Positions 38,369-48,279 of a stretch of 64,000 nucleotides of DNA are shown here, one piece after another (the first letter of the stretch is position 1; each line of letters begins with the position of its first letter). The position numbers and the translations under genes are program-made. The DNA is from Corynebacterium sp. KPL1814 (GTDB lineage Bacteria > Actinomycetota > Actinomycetes > Mycobacteriales > Mycobacteriaceae), in contig NZ_KI515775.1 in assembly GCF_000478175.1 (NCBI RefSeq), positions 306,894-370,893 on the forward strand, in the 5' to 3' direction. Under the pieces are notes generated by a model. That model ran no database searches and was not told the DNA's origin. It saw only the letters and a list, made by a program, of their open reading frames with translations.

Positions 38369-39185
38369 CTCCCGCAAAGAATTTCCGGGTCCAGCTTTCA
38401 TCCTTAAAGTGTGCGGGAACGGCTCCGCCTAAGAGTGCCTTTGCCAGTTGAGCGGCTTGTACCGAGCCCTCAGCTGGCAGTTGCGTATCTGAGGCCAGCA
38501 AGATGATGTTTCCATACCGGCGCCCCTTGAGCATTGGCGGGTCAGCGATTACGGCGAGGTGATCGAAGACTTCAGAAAGCCCGGCCAATTCTTCCTTCGC
38601 CAACTGAAGGTCCGAGTGATCGCCGCAGTTCGCCACGTAGAGGCCGCCGGCAGAAAGGGATGATTTGGCCGCTTGGAAAAACTCCACCGTCGTTAGATTT
38701 TTCGGTGTGGTGTCCCCAGCGAAGACATCGCGGATAATGATATCGCGGCTAGCGGGCAGAAAACCTTCGGTTTCCTTTCGGGCATCGCCGGGGCGGATTT
38801 TGACGGTGGGGGAACGGGGGACATCGAAAAGCTCGCGGACTAATTCGCCCAGCTTGGCATCGAGCTCAACCACCGTATGGCGGCTGTCCGGCCAAAGGTC
38901 GGCGAAGTAGCGCGGCAGTGAGCAGCCGGCCCCGCCGAGGTGGGTAACGCGCAGCTTATTAGGGGAGACCGTATTAAGCTGCTCCACCGCCGCTGCGATC
39001 CAGCGCATGTACTCGAAATCGAGTTCCTGAGGCTCGCCCAGCACGATATGGCTGCTAGGAACGCCATTGACGTTAAGGATATAGGCTCCGTCACGGAATT
39101 CATCTGGCACAACCTCGGCGGTGCCGGTGGATATCTCGTAGGTCCCGGTGATGTCTGACCTGTTCGCAGCTCGCTTTCTACCCAT
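38349..39185 (-). CDS. Spermidine-synthase-like SAM-fold protein
   Basis: 278 residues from ATG 39183-39185. The nucleotide-binding core is LRVTHLGGAGCSLPRYFADL, then an acidic VVELDAKLGE and IIRDVFAGDTTP. This resembles the polyamine-synthase (SpeE) fold used in actinobacteria as a methyltransferase-like protein; the polyamine-site residues are not clear, so the substrate is unknown. The extension to 39233 in frame is rejected because TAAGCT stands 8 bases before the chosen ATG. Confidence 0.75.
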   Translation of the reverse strand: MGRKRAANRSDITGTYEISTGTAEVVPDEFRDGAYILNVNGVPSSHIVLGEPQELDFEYMRWIAAAVEQLNTVSPNKLRVTHLGGAGCSLPRYFADLWPDSRHTVVELDAKLGELVRELFDVPRSPTVKIRPGDARKETEGFLPASRDIIIRDVFAGDTTPKNLTTVEFFQAAKSSLSAGGLYVANCGDHSDLQLAKEELAGLSEVFDHLAVIADPPMLKGRRYGNIILLASDTQLPAEGSVQAAQLAKALLGGAVPAHFKDESWTRKFFAGATSAHD

Positions 39186-39193
39186 GGGATTCA

Positions 39194-39199
39194 AGCTTA
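39194..39199 (-). promoter_or_regulatory. -10 element of a possible leaderless promoter (spermidine-synthase-like gene)
   Basis: TAAGCT on the minus strand, 8 bases before the ATG, without Shine-Dalgarno. Confidence 0.4.
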
Positions 39200-39281
39200 G
39201 GGAATGGAATCGATTTAAGCTGCGTTGGGGCAAGGGAGTACACTTTCGGGCCTGTAGTCGAGGTATTTAAAGGGGAATGCA

Positions 39282-40367
39282 ATGCGAGTATTGGTAGCAA
39301 TGTCTGGCGGCGTGGACTCATCTGTCGCCGCCGCCCGTGCGGTGGAGGCTGGCCACGATGTCGTCGGCGTGCACCTGGCCCTGCATAAGGACGCGCAGCA
39401 AACGCGCGAAAAGGCCCGCGGCTGCTGTTCGTTGGAGGATTCCGCCGATGCCCGCCGCATTTGCGATAAGTTGGGCATTCCGTTTTACGTGTGGGACTTT
39501 TCGGAGGAATTCAAGGAAGAGGTCATCACGGACTTCGTGGATTCCTATGCCCGCGGTGAAACCCCGAATCCCTGCTTGCGCTGCAATGAGAAGATTAAGT
39601 TCCGCGCGCTGCTGCAAAAGGGCATGGCTCTAGGCTTCGATGCCATTGCGACCGGCCACTACGCCACCCTTGATGATGACGGCTATATGCGCCGCTCCAA
39701 GGATGAGAATAAGGACCAGTCTTATGTGCTCGGCGTCATTTCCGCCGAGGAGTTGGAGCACTGCTTTTTCCCCATCGGTGATACCCCCAAGCCGCAGATC
39801 CGCGAAGAGGCCGCAGCGCACGGTTTTTCCACCGCGAAAAAGCCGGATTCTTATGACATCTGCTTCATCCCGGACGGCAATACCCAGCAGTTCCTTGGAT
39901 CGCGCATCGGCCTTCGCCCCGGCATGATTGTGGACCAAGAGGGCACGGAGCTTAAGGAACATGATGGCGCGTGGAACTACACCATCGGCCAGCGCAAGGG
40001 CCTGGACATCAAGGCCCCGGCTGCCGATGGCCGCCCGCGCTACGTCACCGATATCGATGCTGCAACGGGCACGGTGACCGTCGGCGCGCGCGAGGACCTG
40101 GCGGTTACCGCCATTCGGGCCGATCGCCTGAAGTACCTGCACCCTGGCATGGATGGCGACTTCGAGTGCGAGGTGCAGGTCCGCGCGCACGGTTCCGTCG
40201 TGCCGTGCATCGCCCACGTGGACCGCGCCGCGGATTCGATGCGCCTAGAGCTCAAGGAGCCACTGTCTGGCGTTGCCCGTGGACAGGCGGCGGTGCTGTA
40301 CCTGCCGTCCCCAGATGACCTCGGCGATATCGTCATTGGTTCCGGCACCATTTGCGAGACCGTGTAA
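39282..40367 (+). CDS. mnmA: tRNA 2-thiouridine(34) synthase MnmA
   Basis: 361 residues. It thiolates U34 of Lys, Glu and Gln tRNAs. The PP-loop is [12 protein letters not shown] at residues 6-17. The first catalytic cysteine is in [14 protein letters not shown] and the second in [17 protein letters not shown]-grasp-like C-terminal barrels follow. AAAGGGG lies 9 bases before the ATG. The sulfur donor is probably the cysteine desulfurase at 34708-35823. The MetE-like gene starts directly after its stop codon. Confidence 0.97.
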   Translation: MRVLVAMSGGVDSSVAAARAVEAGHDVVGVHLALHKDAQQTREKARGCCSLEDSADARRICDKLGIPFYVWDFSEEFKEEVITDFVDSYARGETPNPCLRCNEKIKFRALLQKGMALGFDAIATGHYATLDDDGYMRRSKDENKDQSYVLGVISAEELEHCFFPIGDTPKPQIREEAAAHGFSTAKKPDSYDICFIPDGNTQQFLGSRIGLRPGMIVDQEGTELKEHDGAWNYTIGQRKGLDIKAPAADGRPRYVTDIDAATGTVTVGAREDLAVTAIRADRLKYLHPGMDGDFECEVQVRAHGSVVPCIAHVDRAADSMRLELKEPLSGVARGQAAVLYLPSPDDLGDIVIGSGTICETV

Positions 40368-41288
40368 ATGACCGGATTCGCACTCGGGCCCATGCCCGGC
40401 ACGTCCATGTCGGAGGCAGCGGACATCATCATGGGCGAGACCGAGCTTCCCGCCATCCCGCAGCTGCCGGAACGCGGCTTGGGCTCCGATTCGGTAGGGC
40501 GCACCGCCAGTATGCTCGAGGCCATCACCATCGACCGCGGGCCTCGTTCGTGGCGCATGACGGCGCGGCCGCAGCTATTGACTCGTCGCACGTGGGATCG
40601 CCTCGAGCGTGACCTCGACGAGGTACAGCAGGTGTGGGGAGAAAGCGTGCCCTGCGTTAAAGTCCAGGCGCTAGGGCCGTGGTCGCTGGCAGCCAGCATT
40701 GAGCTTGCCGATGGCCACCGAGTTCTTAGTGACCGCGGTGCCTTCGCCGAGCTTTCTGAAGCCCTTCTTCATGGGCTGCGGGCGCATGCAGATGATGTGG
40801 CACGCCGCTTCCACGGCGAAGTTGTGGTGCAGCTTGATGAACCTTTGCTTGCGGATATCGTGGCTGGACGCATCCCAGGTACCACGGATTTTGATTCTAT
40901 CCCCGCCGTGGCTGACGAAGTAGCGCTAGAAACTCTGCTCGGCTTTGACGCGGACTACCTGCATGCCCCGCCGCTGTGGTCCATTGCTGGTGCCGCAACG
41001 ACCTTCCTCGTCGATTTCCATAGCCCTCGTTATCGCCTCGATACCCCTGAGCATTTCGATGGCTTGGGAGAGCACTTGAGCGAAGGCCATCGCATTGGTG
41101 TGGGGATTTCCGGATCGGATGCCCGTGCCGAGGCCATCGCGCTGGCCAAGCATCTCGACCGCATTGGCATGCCACGCAAACTTTTGGTCGATCGCTTTGA
41201 TGTGTATCCCGTGCAGGCCTCTGCCCGAACCCTGCGTTCGGTGACGGAGACCTCGTCCATTCTTGCCCGAGACGCCGGTGACCTTTAA
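40368..41288 (+). CDS. MetE-like (cobalamin-independent methionine synthase fold) protein
   Basis: 306 residues. It resembles the conserved actinobacterial protein lying between mnmA and ligA (Rv3015c in M. tuberculosis, from memory). Fold hints are ALGPWSLAASIEL, VVVQLDEPLLADIVAG (like QIDEPAL in MetE) and HRIGVGISGSDA. No His-x-Cys plus late Cys zinc site, needed for methionine synthase chemistry, is present, so it is probably not an active MetE. The ATG follows the mnmA TAA with no gap. The stop overlaps the convergent AAA ATPase gene by 4 bases. Confidence 0.72.
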   Translation: MTGFALGPMPGTSMSEAADIIMGETELPAIPQLPERGLGSDSVGRTASMLEAITIDRGPRSWRMTARPQLLTRRTWDRLERDLDEVQQVWGESVPCVKVQALGPWSLAASIELADGHRVLSDRGAFAELSEALLHGLRAHADDVARRFHGEVVVQLDEPLLADIVAGRIPGTTDFDSIPAVADEVALETLLGFDADYLHAPPLWSIAGAATTFLVDFHSPRYRLDTPEHFDGLGEHLSEGHRIGVGISGSDARAEAIALAKHLDRIGMPRKLLVDRFDVYPVQASARTLRSVTETSSILARDAGDL

Positions 41289-42415
41289 TCCACTCGACCC
41301 AAGCTGTCGGTGGCTGTGAAATAGGCCTCCATATAGGGAATGACGAATCTAAGCTGGCCGTGGCCGGTGGGTTCGATGAGATCGGCATCGATAAGCCGCT
41401 GGCGCGTGGCCGATAGGGACCGCACCGTGCGGTCGTGGTGTGCGGCGATAGCTTGAATTTCTGCAGTGTCGCTGTCCATGACAGCACTCATGGCTTCAAG
41501 GAAGCGGCGCTGTGCGGGCGGGAGCGTGAGGGTTGCGGGCTGGTGCACTTGTGTGCCTAGGACGGATATCGCCTTGGCCGAGATGGCTTGGACAGTGTTT
41601 TCTTCTATGTGGGTCGCGCCAGAGCGCTGTGCGTGGGCCCACGCTAGTGATCCGACGAGCTGAACCAGGTAGGGATAACCTCGAGATAGCTCCACGGCGG
41701 CGGAGACTGCATCTGCACTGAAGTCGAGGCCCGAGTGTGCGGCGGTTTCCTTAAATGCAACGGTAGCGTTGGCAGGTGACAGCGGGCCCAGCACAAACTT
41801 TTGCGCGCGGCGCAGAAAGGTTACTCCGGGCAGCTCCAGCAGCCGGTTAATGCCCTGTGGCAGGCCGGCTACGACGATGGCAACATCGAGTTCATCGCGC
41901 AATAAGTCTTGGTAAGTAACGGCCAAGGAGGCCAATTCTTGGGCATCGGCATCTTGGACTTCATCGATGGTAAGGAGCACACCTGCACCCTTGAGCTGGG
42001 CTAGTAATTCGCGTAGCCGGGTATTTAAAGTGGGCTTATAGGCTTCATCCGTGTTGTGTTCGATTCCTATGGAACCAAGGCCGCCGATTCCGATGCGGTT
42101 AACTTTGTGCTTATCTGCCGGCGCAAGCGTGTCCATAATGCGGGGGATGGTGGTCTCGACGAGTTCTTCCACCATGGCGCTGCGGCCGGAGGCGCGCAGC
42201 GTAATCCATCCGCGGGCGGCGGCGATGTCCTCCAACTCGTTGAGGAGGACCGTCTTGCCAATACCGCGGGCGCCGCTAATGACGAGTGAGCGACCGGGGT
42301 GCCCAGGCTGGGCATCGAGCGCTGCGCGAAACGTATCGAGGACCGCGGTGCGGCCGACCCAAAACAGCGGTGGGACGCCAAATGTGGGGCGGAAGGGGTT
42401 CTCGTGAAAGGACAT
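41285..42415 (-). CDS. AAA-type ATPase with winged-helix C-terminus
   Basis: 376 residues from ATG 42413-42415 (MSFHENPFRPTFG). An ATG at 42424 overlaps the -10 and is less likely. Walker A is SGARGIGKT at residues 47-55, Walker B LLTIDEVQDAD, and a sensor-like VVAGLPQG follows: a STAND/ORC-Cdc6-like arrangement. The C-terminal ~80 residues look like a winged helix (IQAIAAHHDRTVRSLSATRQ), suggesting DNA binding. Related orphan ATPases occur in actinobacteria without known function. The promoter carries two copies of a 21-base motif (42435-42482). Neighbours offer no partner. Confidence 0.8.
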   Translation of the reverse strand: MSFHENPFRPTFGVPPLFWVGRTAVLDTFRAALDAQPGHPGRSLVISGARGIGKTVLLNELEDIAAARGWITLRASGRSAMVEELVETTIPRIMDTLAPADKHKVNRIGIGGLGSIGIEHNTDEAYKPTLNTRLRELLAQLKGAGVLLTIDEVQDADAQELASLAVTYQDLLRDELDVAIVVAGLPQGINRLLELPGVTFLRRAQKFVLGPLSPANATVAFKETAAHSGLDFSADAVSAAVELSRGYPYLVQLVGSLAWAHAQRSGATHIEENTVQAISAKAISVLGTQVHQPATLTLPPAQRRFLEAMSAVMDSDTAEIQAIAAHHDRTVRSLSATRQRLIDADLIEPTGHGQLRFVIPYMEAYFTATDSLGRVD

Positions 42416-42422
42416 AGTCTCC

Positions 42423-42428
42423 ATCGTA
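42423..42428 (-). promoter_or_regulatory. -10 element of a leaderless AAA ATPase promoter
   Basis: TACGAT on the minus strand, 7 bases before the ATG at 42415. The repeated motif begins 7 bases further upstream. Confidence 0.6.
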
Positions 42429-42434
42429 GTCCAT

Positions 42435-42482
42435 CCGGAGATTTGGGAGACTTTTTAACAACCGGAGATTTGGGAGACTTTT
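42435..42482 (-). repeat. Two direct copies of a 21-base motif, 27-base period, in the AAA ATPase promoter
   Basis: The plus-strand unit reads CCGGAGATTTGGGAGACTTT plus one T. Copy 1 is 42435-42455 and copy 2 is 42462-42482, identical over 21 bases with a 6-base spacer. Both lie just upstream of the -10, over the -35 and beyond. Because the period is nine codons, the minus strand would also read KSLPNLR twice in one open frame (42276-42551), but that frame runs on into the ATPase gene out of phase. Confidence 0.85.
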
Positions 42483-42519
42483 CACTCTTGTGTGGGCGCC
42501 TCGTTTGTTGCCTGCAAGG

Positions 42520-42780
42520 TTAGGTGCGGTCTGCAGCAGGGCTGGTGGCACTCCACGTCATGGCTCCCACATGGAGGGCGAAGGAGCCAACCAGTGCATA
42601 CCACCAGTAAAAATGCACGGAGGTGTACCAGGGCAAGGCGTGGCCTAAGAAGATGATGATGACGGCGGTCAGTGGCGCCGAAAAGACGCGGGATGCCGTC
42701 GAGCCGGGTTTCTTTAAAGCTTTCCATGCGGCCCAGAGTTCGGAGGCGATGAAAACGGCGCGGATAATGGTCGTAGGCAT
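42520..42780 (-). CDS. Small membrane protein of unknown function
   Basis: 86 residues with two or three predicted membrane helices: about residues 3-20 (IIRAVFIASELWAAWKAL), 33-52 (FSAPLTAVIIIFLGHALPWY) and 56-78. AAGGAAA lies 5 bases before the ATG. It follows the secreted hydrolase by 9 bases and shares its operon with the ArsR-like regulator. I do not recognise a family. Confidence 0.65.
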   Translation of the reverse strand: MPTTIIRAVFIASELWAAWKALKKPGSTASRVFSAPLTAVIIIFLGHALPWYTSVHFYWWYALVGSFALHVGAMTWSATSPAADRT

Positions 42781-42789
42781 TGTGTTTCC

Positions 42790-43779
42790 TTAAAGCTCAG
42801 CGAAGAGTGTGTGGCCAAGTTCTTCGGTACCGGCGAGCGAATCGTTGTTTGCAAATGCGGCTCGCTTTGTCTTTGGGTCGATGATGAGCATGGTGGAGTA
42901 GCCGTAGGTTCCGCCGTTATGCCAAAAGCCGGTGCCGTTATCGTTCTTTTGCCATCCGTATGCGGGATCGCCGTGTGCCATGAACCACTCTGCGAACTTA
43001 GCCATATCGCTCGCGGTTGAGCGGATCGCCCCTGCAGGCGCAGAACCGTCCATCTCCCAAGGCTGGGCCCGCCGCCCAGTGGCGGTGCGGCCGCGCGGGG
43101 CGTCGGCAGGCACGGCACCGGGGGTCATAAGGTAGGTCTCCGTTAATCCGGCTGGCTCGAATATTCGCTTTTTCAGCAACCCCTCATAAGGCGTGTCTGC
43201 CGCTGTTTCTATTACGTGCCCGAGCAGGGCGTATCCGAGGTTGGAATAGGATTCCTCCCCGCGGTTGCTGAGCTCTGCTGCGGCGGCAGCATCGACGATA
43301 TCTTGAGTGCTTTCGCCTGCATATGGGTTCGTACCGGCCACTGCGGACCACAGGAAACCGAAGAAATTCCCGTCTGCTGTGGGAGGTAGGCCAGAGGTGT
43401 GATCGAGTAGTTCCTTAATCGTTATATCCGCTACGGGCGCGTTGTCTACGTCTAGAAACTCGCCCACGGTGCTATCGAGTCGCAGTGTGCCTTCTTCTAC
43501 AAGCTGGTGGGTGAGTTCGCCGGTGAACATTTTGGTGACAGAACCAATCTCGACTTCTGTGTGCTCGTTGCTGCCTACACCCGCAAAGGCGGCGTTTCCG
43601 TCGCGGAGTGTGAAAGCCGTGAGGTGATGAAAACCCGGCTTCGCGTGTTCTCGCAGTGTGGAGGCAAGGGCTGCATCTCCTGTATCTGTTAGGGCGAGTG
43701 TAAGGCGCCGAGGGCCAGCCAGTAGGAGGACGGAAGCAAAAGCAATGGCGGTGCCGATACTGAGGGCGAGTCTGCGCAT
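42790..43779 (-). CDS. Secreted beta-lactamase-family serine hydrolase
   Basis: 329 residues. A signal peptide (MRRLALSIGTAIAFASVLLL) suggests export. The class C beta-lactamase/DD-peptidase fold shows SVTK (the catalytic S-x-x-K) at about residue 82, YSNLGYALLG (Y-x-N) and the late FWHNGGTYGYS (H-x-G box). The activity may be a D-aminopeptidase, esterase or peptidoglycan-related hydrolase rather than antibiotic resistance. Its start overlaps the stop of the ArsR-like regulator by one base (TAATG), implying joint control. Confidence 0.85.
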   Translation of the reverse strand: MRRLALSIGTAIAFASVLLLAGPRRLTLALTDTGDAALASTLREHAKPGFHHLTAFTLRDGNAAFAGVGSNEHTEVEIGSVTKMFTGELTHQLVEEGTLRLDSTVGEFLDVDNAPVADITIKELLDHTSGLPPTADGNFFGFLWSAVAGTNPYAGESTQDIVDAAAAAELSNRGEESYSNLGYALLGHVIETAADTPYEGLLKKRIFEPAGLTETYLMTPGAVPADAPRGRTATGRRAQPWEMDGSAPAGAIRSTASDMAKFAEWFMAHGDPAYGWQKNDNGTGFWHNGGTYGYSTMLIIDPKTKRAAFANNDSLAGTEELGHTLFAEL

Positions 43780-44276
43780 TAGTGGTCCTCGCTAGCGGTA
43801 ATAATGGCGAGCAAAGGAATAACGCGGGCGGGACGAATTGAGTACTCGCCACTTGTCTTTGTAGTCCAACCTGCACTAGTTAGAGCGCTGAGGTGGTGAT
43901 AGGCCGTGCCGGTGGAAGAGATAATATCCTCGTCCACGAGCTCCGCGGCGGTAGCAGGTGCCGCGAGAAGGCGTCGAAGAATCTCGCCACGTACGGGATG
44001 GGCAAGTGCGGCGAGGCGTTCGAGATTTTCTGACCACTCCTCGTCAGTTATTGCAGTAGTGGGACGCTGCCACTGATAGGCGTAGGTACGCTTGCCGAGC
44101 GCAATGTTGCCGCCGAAAATTACCGATCCATCGGGTAGTTGAGTGGAGGGAGCAAGGGCATCGACAAGCCAGTAGGTCGACTCCTCCGAGGGAGGCTGCG
44201 GTGGGGCGCTCGATTGGCCTTCGAGTTTGGCGACGCGTGCCTCGAGATCGCTAAGGCGAGATTCAACGATATTCAT
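43779..44276 (-). CDS. ArsR-like winged-helix transcriptional regulator with coiled-coil N-terminus
   Basis: 165 residues from ATG 44274-44276. A short coiled coil (ESRLSDLEARVAKLEG) is followed by a Pro/Ser linker and a domain with LAALAHPVRGEILRRLLAAP, ATAAELVDE and GTAYHHLSALTSAGW, the winged-helix pattern of ArsR regulators in which YHHL is the recognition-helix region. No metal-binding cysteines are seen. An 11-base perfect inverted repeat overlaps its start (44275-44306), so it probably represses its own operon with the hydrolase and small membrane protein. The open frame to 44357 lies across that operator and is rejected. Confidence 0.82.
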   Translation of the reverse strand: MNIVESRLSDLEARVAKLEGQSSAPPQPPSEESTYWLVDALAPSTQLPDGSVIFGGNIALGKRTYAYQWQRPTTAITDEEWSENLERLAALAHPVRGEILRRLLAAPATAAELVDEDIISSTGTAYHHLSALTSAGWTTKTSGEYSIRPARVIPLLAIITASEDH

Positions 44277-44306
44277 ATTTCTAGAATTCCAAAACTCTAG
44301 AAATAT
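44275..44306. promoter_or_regulatory. 11-base perfect inverted repeat, probable operator
   Basis: ATATTTCTAGA (44275-44285) and TCTAGAAATAT (44296-44306) are exact reverse complements with a 10-base spacer. The left arm ends in the start codon of the ArsR-like gene, the classical position of an autorepressor site. Confidence 0.75.
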
Positions 44307-44316
44307 GGCAAGGGGA

Positions 44317-44988
44317 TTAGGAAATGAGCGGCCACGCCGTCGAGACATCGGAGGCATCGCGGCCCTTGCCTTCTAGGTACTTCTTGAAGGCGACGCGGTC
44401 CTCGTACCACTTGACCGCCTGGAACTCCATGAGCTCGTTTTCGTCCATCTGCGCGAGGTTAGGGTAGTGCTGGCGCACCTGCTTCCAGGCCACGCGGGCG
44501 GCAGCGAGGGCATCGGCAGTAGCCTCGTGCGCATTGCCCAATTCCACGCCGTAGTGCTCGCACGCCGCGCCGAGGGTGCGCTTGCCCTTGCGCCACTTAT
44601 CGCTCACGCGGTCAATGACGTACGGATCAAAGACAGGGCCTGTGACCGTGAAATCGCCGGTGAGACTGCGCAGCACGGTGAGGTCGAAGGCCGCATTATA
44701 CACGATGAGCGTCAGGCCGTCGTCCCACGCTGCCTTGATGGCATCAACCGTGTCCTTGAGGACCTCCTCGTGCGGGCGGCCTTCTGCCTGGGCCCTTTCC
44801 GTTGTGATCCCATGCACGTCGGTGGCGGCTTGGGGGATCTCGATGCCAGGATCCGCAAGGTGCTCCACCTTCTGGACATCGCGACCGTCAATTCGGACTA
44901 GGGCAGAGGTAACGATGCGGGCGTCTTTGGGGTTGGCTGAGGTGGTCTCAAGGTCGAAGGCGAGCATGCGGGAGGCGTCGAAGTTCAT
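44317..44988 (-). CDS. DnaQ-family 3'-5' exonuclease
   Basis: 223 residues from ATG 44986-44988. The ExoI motif is MLAFDLETTSANP (D-x-E), ExoII is LIVYNAAFDLTVL and ExoIII is GNAHEATADALAAARV (H-x4-D), so all catalytic acids are present. It is probably a proofreading-type or repair exonuclease rather than the polymerase III subunit itself. It is divergent from ligA with only 54 bases between starts, and both promoters lie within that space. Confidence 0.9.
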   Translation of the reverse strand: MNFDASRMLAFDLETTSANPKDARIVTSALVRIDGRDVQKVEHLADPGIEIPQAATDVHGITTERAQAEGRPHEEVLKDTVDAIKAAWDDGLTLIVYNAAFDLTVLRSLTGDFTVTGPVFDPYVIDRVSDKWRKGKRTLGAACEHYGVELGNAHEATADALAAARVAWKQVRQHYPNLAQMDENELMEFQAVKWYEDRVAFKKYLEGKGRDASDVSTAWPLIS

Positions 44989-44995
44989 GGTCCAT

Positions 44996-45001
44996 ACCTT
45001 A
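44996..45001 (-). promoter_or_regulatory. -10 element of a leaderless exonuclease promoter
   Basis: TAAGGT on the minus strand, 7 bases before the ATG; no Shine-Dalgarno. Confidence 0.5.
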
Positions 45002-45009
45002 GTAGCTAG

Positions 45010-47103
<2,094 letters not shown>

Positions 47104-47120
47104 GCGCGCCGGGCCGGGGC

Positions 47121-47783
47121 TTATTTGAGGAAGGCACCCAAAATCGTGCCGATGTGGCCGAGGTGCTCGACCTCGGAGGCCAGGTATTCCGGCCCGCCGG
47201 TGCGACCCATGGCGATGACCATCCCGGTATCTCCCAGGGGAGCGGCGGCCAGGGCGGAATCGAGCAGCGCCCAGCTGTCTGGCACCCATTCGTCCTTATC
47301 GGGGTGCAAGGTGCGCGCGCTATCGATGTTGAGATCGACCGGAATCGTATCGTCATCGGCAGGGGCCGCGTTTGAGGAGGCCACGCGGTGAATGGGCTCA
47401 TTATTGTCAATGACGATGGCCCACGTGGAGGTCGCCGCCTTCGGGATGGCCGCGACGACTTCCTCCATCGCTGCCGTGACATTGGAGGCATTGGCGGCAA
47501 CGCGCGCTAATAACTCGATCTGCCCGCGCCGGTCCACGCGGCCGCTGAAGGGTCGAATGGAATCTACTTCCACGCCATGGACGGAGGCGGCGGCGGTAAT
47601 CAGGGCATCGGCCATAGCGTCTGCGGGGAGCTCAATGACAATGTCATCCATGACGGTGCCATCCGGGAAGGATTCTACGATGTCAACCGATTGGATATTT
47701 CCGTCAACCAGACCGAAGGCCTCCGAAAGCTGGCCCAAACTACCAGGGGTATCGGGAAGCAGGACACGGATTAGGTAAGACAT
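47121..47783 (-). CDS. ACT-domain protein
   Basis: 220 residues. An N-terminal ACT domain is seen in SYLIRVLLPDTPGSLGQLSEAFGLVDGNI, in two parts: LPDTPGSLGQL and GLVDGNIQSVDIVE. ACT domains sense amino acids or other small ligands. The remaining ~140 residues (with STWAIVIDNN and TGMVIAMGRTGGPEYLASEV) belong to a GAF-like conserved part of unknown role. A homologue lies between ligA and gatC in Mycobacterium (Rv3013, from memory). Ligand unknown. Confidence 0.8.
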   Translation of the reverse strand: MSYLIRVLLPDTPGSLGQLSEAFGLVDGNIQSVDIVESFPDGTVMDDIVIELPADAMADALITAAASVHGVEVDSIRPFSGRVDRRGQIELLARVAANASNVTAAMEEVVAAIPKAATSTWAIVIDNNEPIHRVASSNAAPADDDTIPVDLNIDSARTLHPDKDEWVPDSWALLDSALAAAPLGDTGMVIAMGRTGGPEYLASEVEHLGHIGTILGAFLK

Positions 47784-47982
47784 TAAGTCGCACGCTTTCA
47801 GTAGCTTGTAGTCCCATTTACGATACCTGGGTCACAGTGCGGCGTTCAAGGGGCAATAATTCGGGGTGACTCGGCAACCGCGCGGGTTGGTGCAGTATTA
47901 TGGAGCCTTAGCAATTTACATAGTACGCGCGGGAAAATAATTTTGACCTGCGCGTCGATTATGGAAAAAGGATGGAGTTCGC
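47784..47982 (+). promoter_or_regulatory. gatCA upstream region
   Basis: 199 bases between the divergent ACT gene and gatC. TATTAT at 47893-47898 is the best -10 candidate for gatCA. AAAGGATGGAG precedes the gatC GTG as ribosome-binding site. No hairpin or known riboswitch is recognised. Confidence 0.4.
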
Positions 47983-48279
47983 GTGTCTGAGATTTCGCGT
48001 GATGAGGTAGCCCACCTTGCCAAGCTTTCCCGCCTGGCATTAAGCGATGAAGAGCTAGCCCAATTCGCAAGCCAGATTGATGAAATTGTTGATTCCGTTT
48101 CCGCAGTACGGAACGTGGACACTGAAGGCGTGGAACCGATGAGCCACCCGCACTCCGTGGATGCACCGATGCGCGAAGACGTTATCGTGCGCACCCTTAC
48201 CGCCGAGCAGGCCTTGGACCAAGCGCCGGCCGTGGAAGATGAGCGATTCGTCGTGCCGCAGATTTTGGGAGGAGAGTAA
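47983..48279 (+). CDS. gatC: Asp/Glu-tRNA amidotransferase subunit C
   Basis: 98 residues from GTG 47983, with AAAGGATGGAG upstream. It clamps GatA and GatB together. The N-terminus [21 protein letters not shown] and the late LREDVI-type segment ([17 protein letters not shown]) are family features. gatA starts directly after its TAA, without any gap. With gatB 7 kb away it completes GatCAB. Confidence 0.95.
   Translation: MSEISRDEVAHLAKLSRLALSDEELAQFASQIDEIVDSVSAVRNVDTEGVEPMSHPHSVDAPMREDVIVRTLTAEQALDQAPAVEDERFVVPQILGGE

Noticed and set aside
40368..41288. Annotation as an active methionine synthase
   Set aside because: The zinc-binding histidine and cysteines required by MetE are not present and the protein is less than half the MetE length.
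42276..42551. 91-codon minus-strand frame containing KSLPNLR twice
   Set aside because: It runs out of phase into the AAA ATPase gene and covers its promoter. The repeat is better explained as a promoter element, though a translated role is kept as an alternative in the findings.
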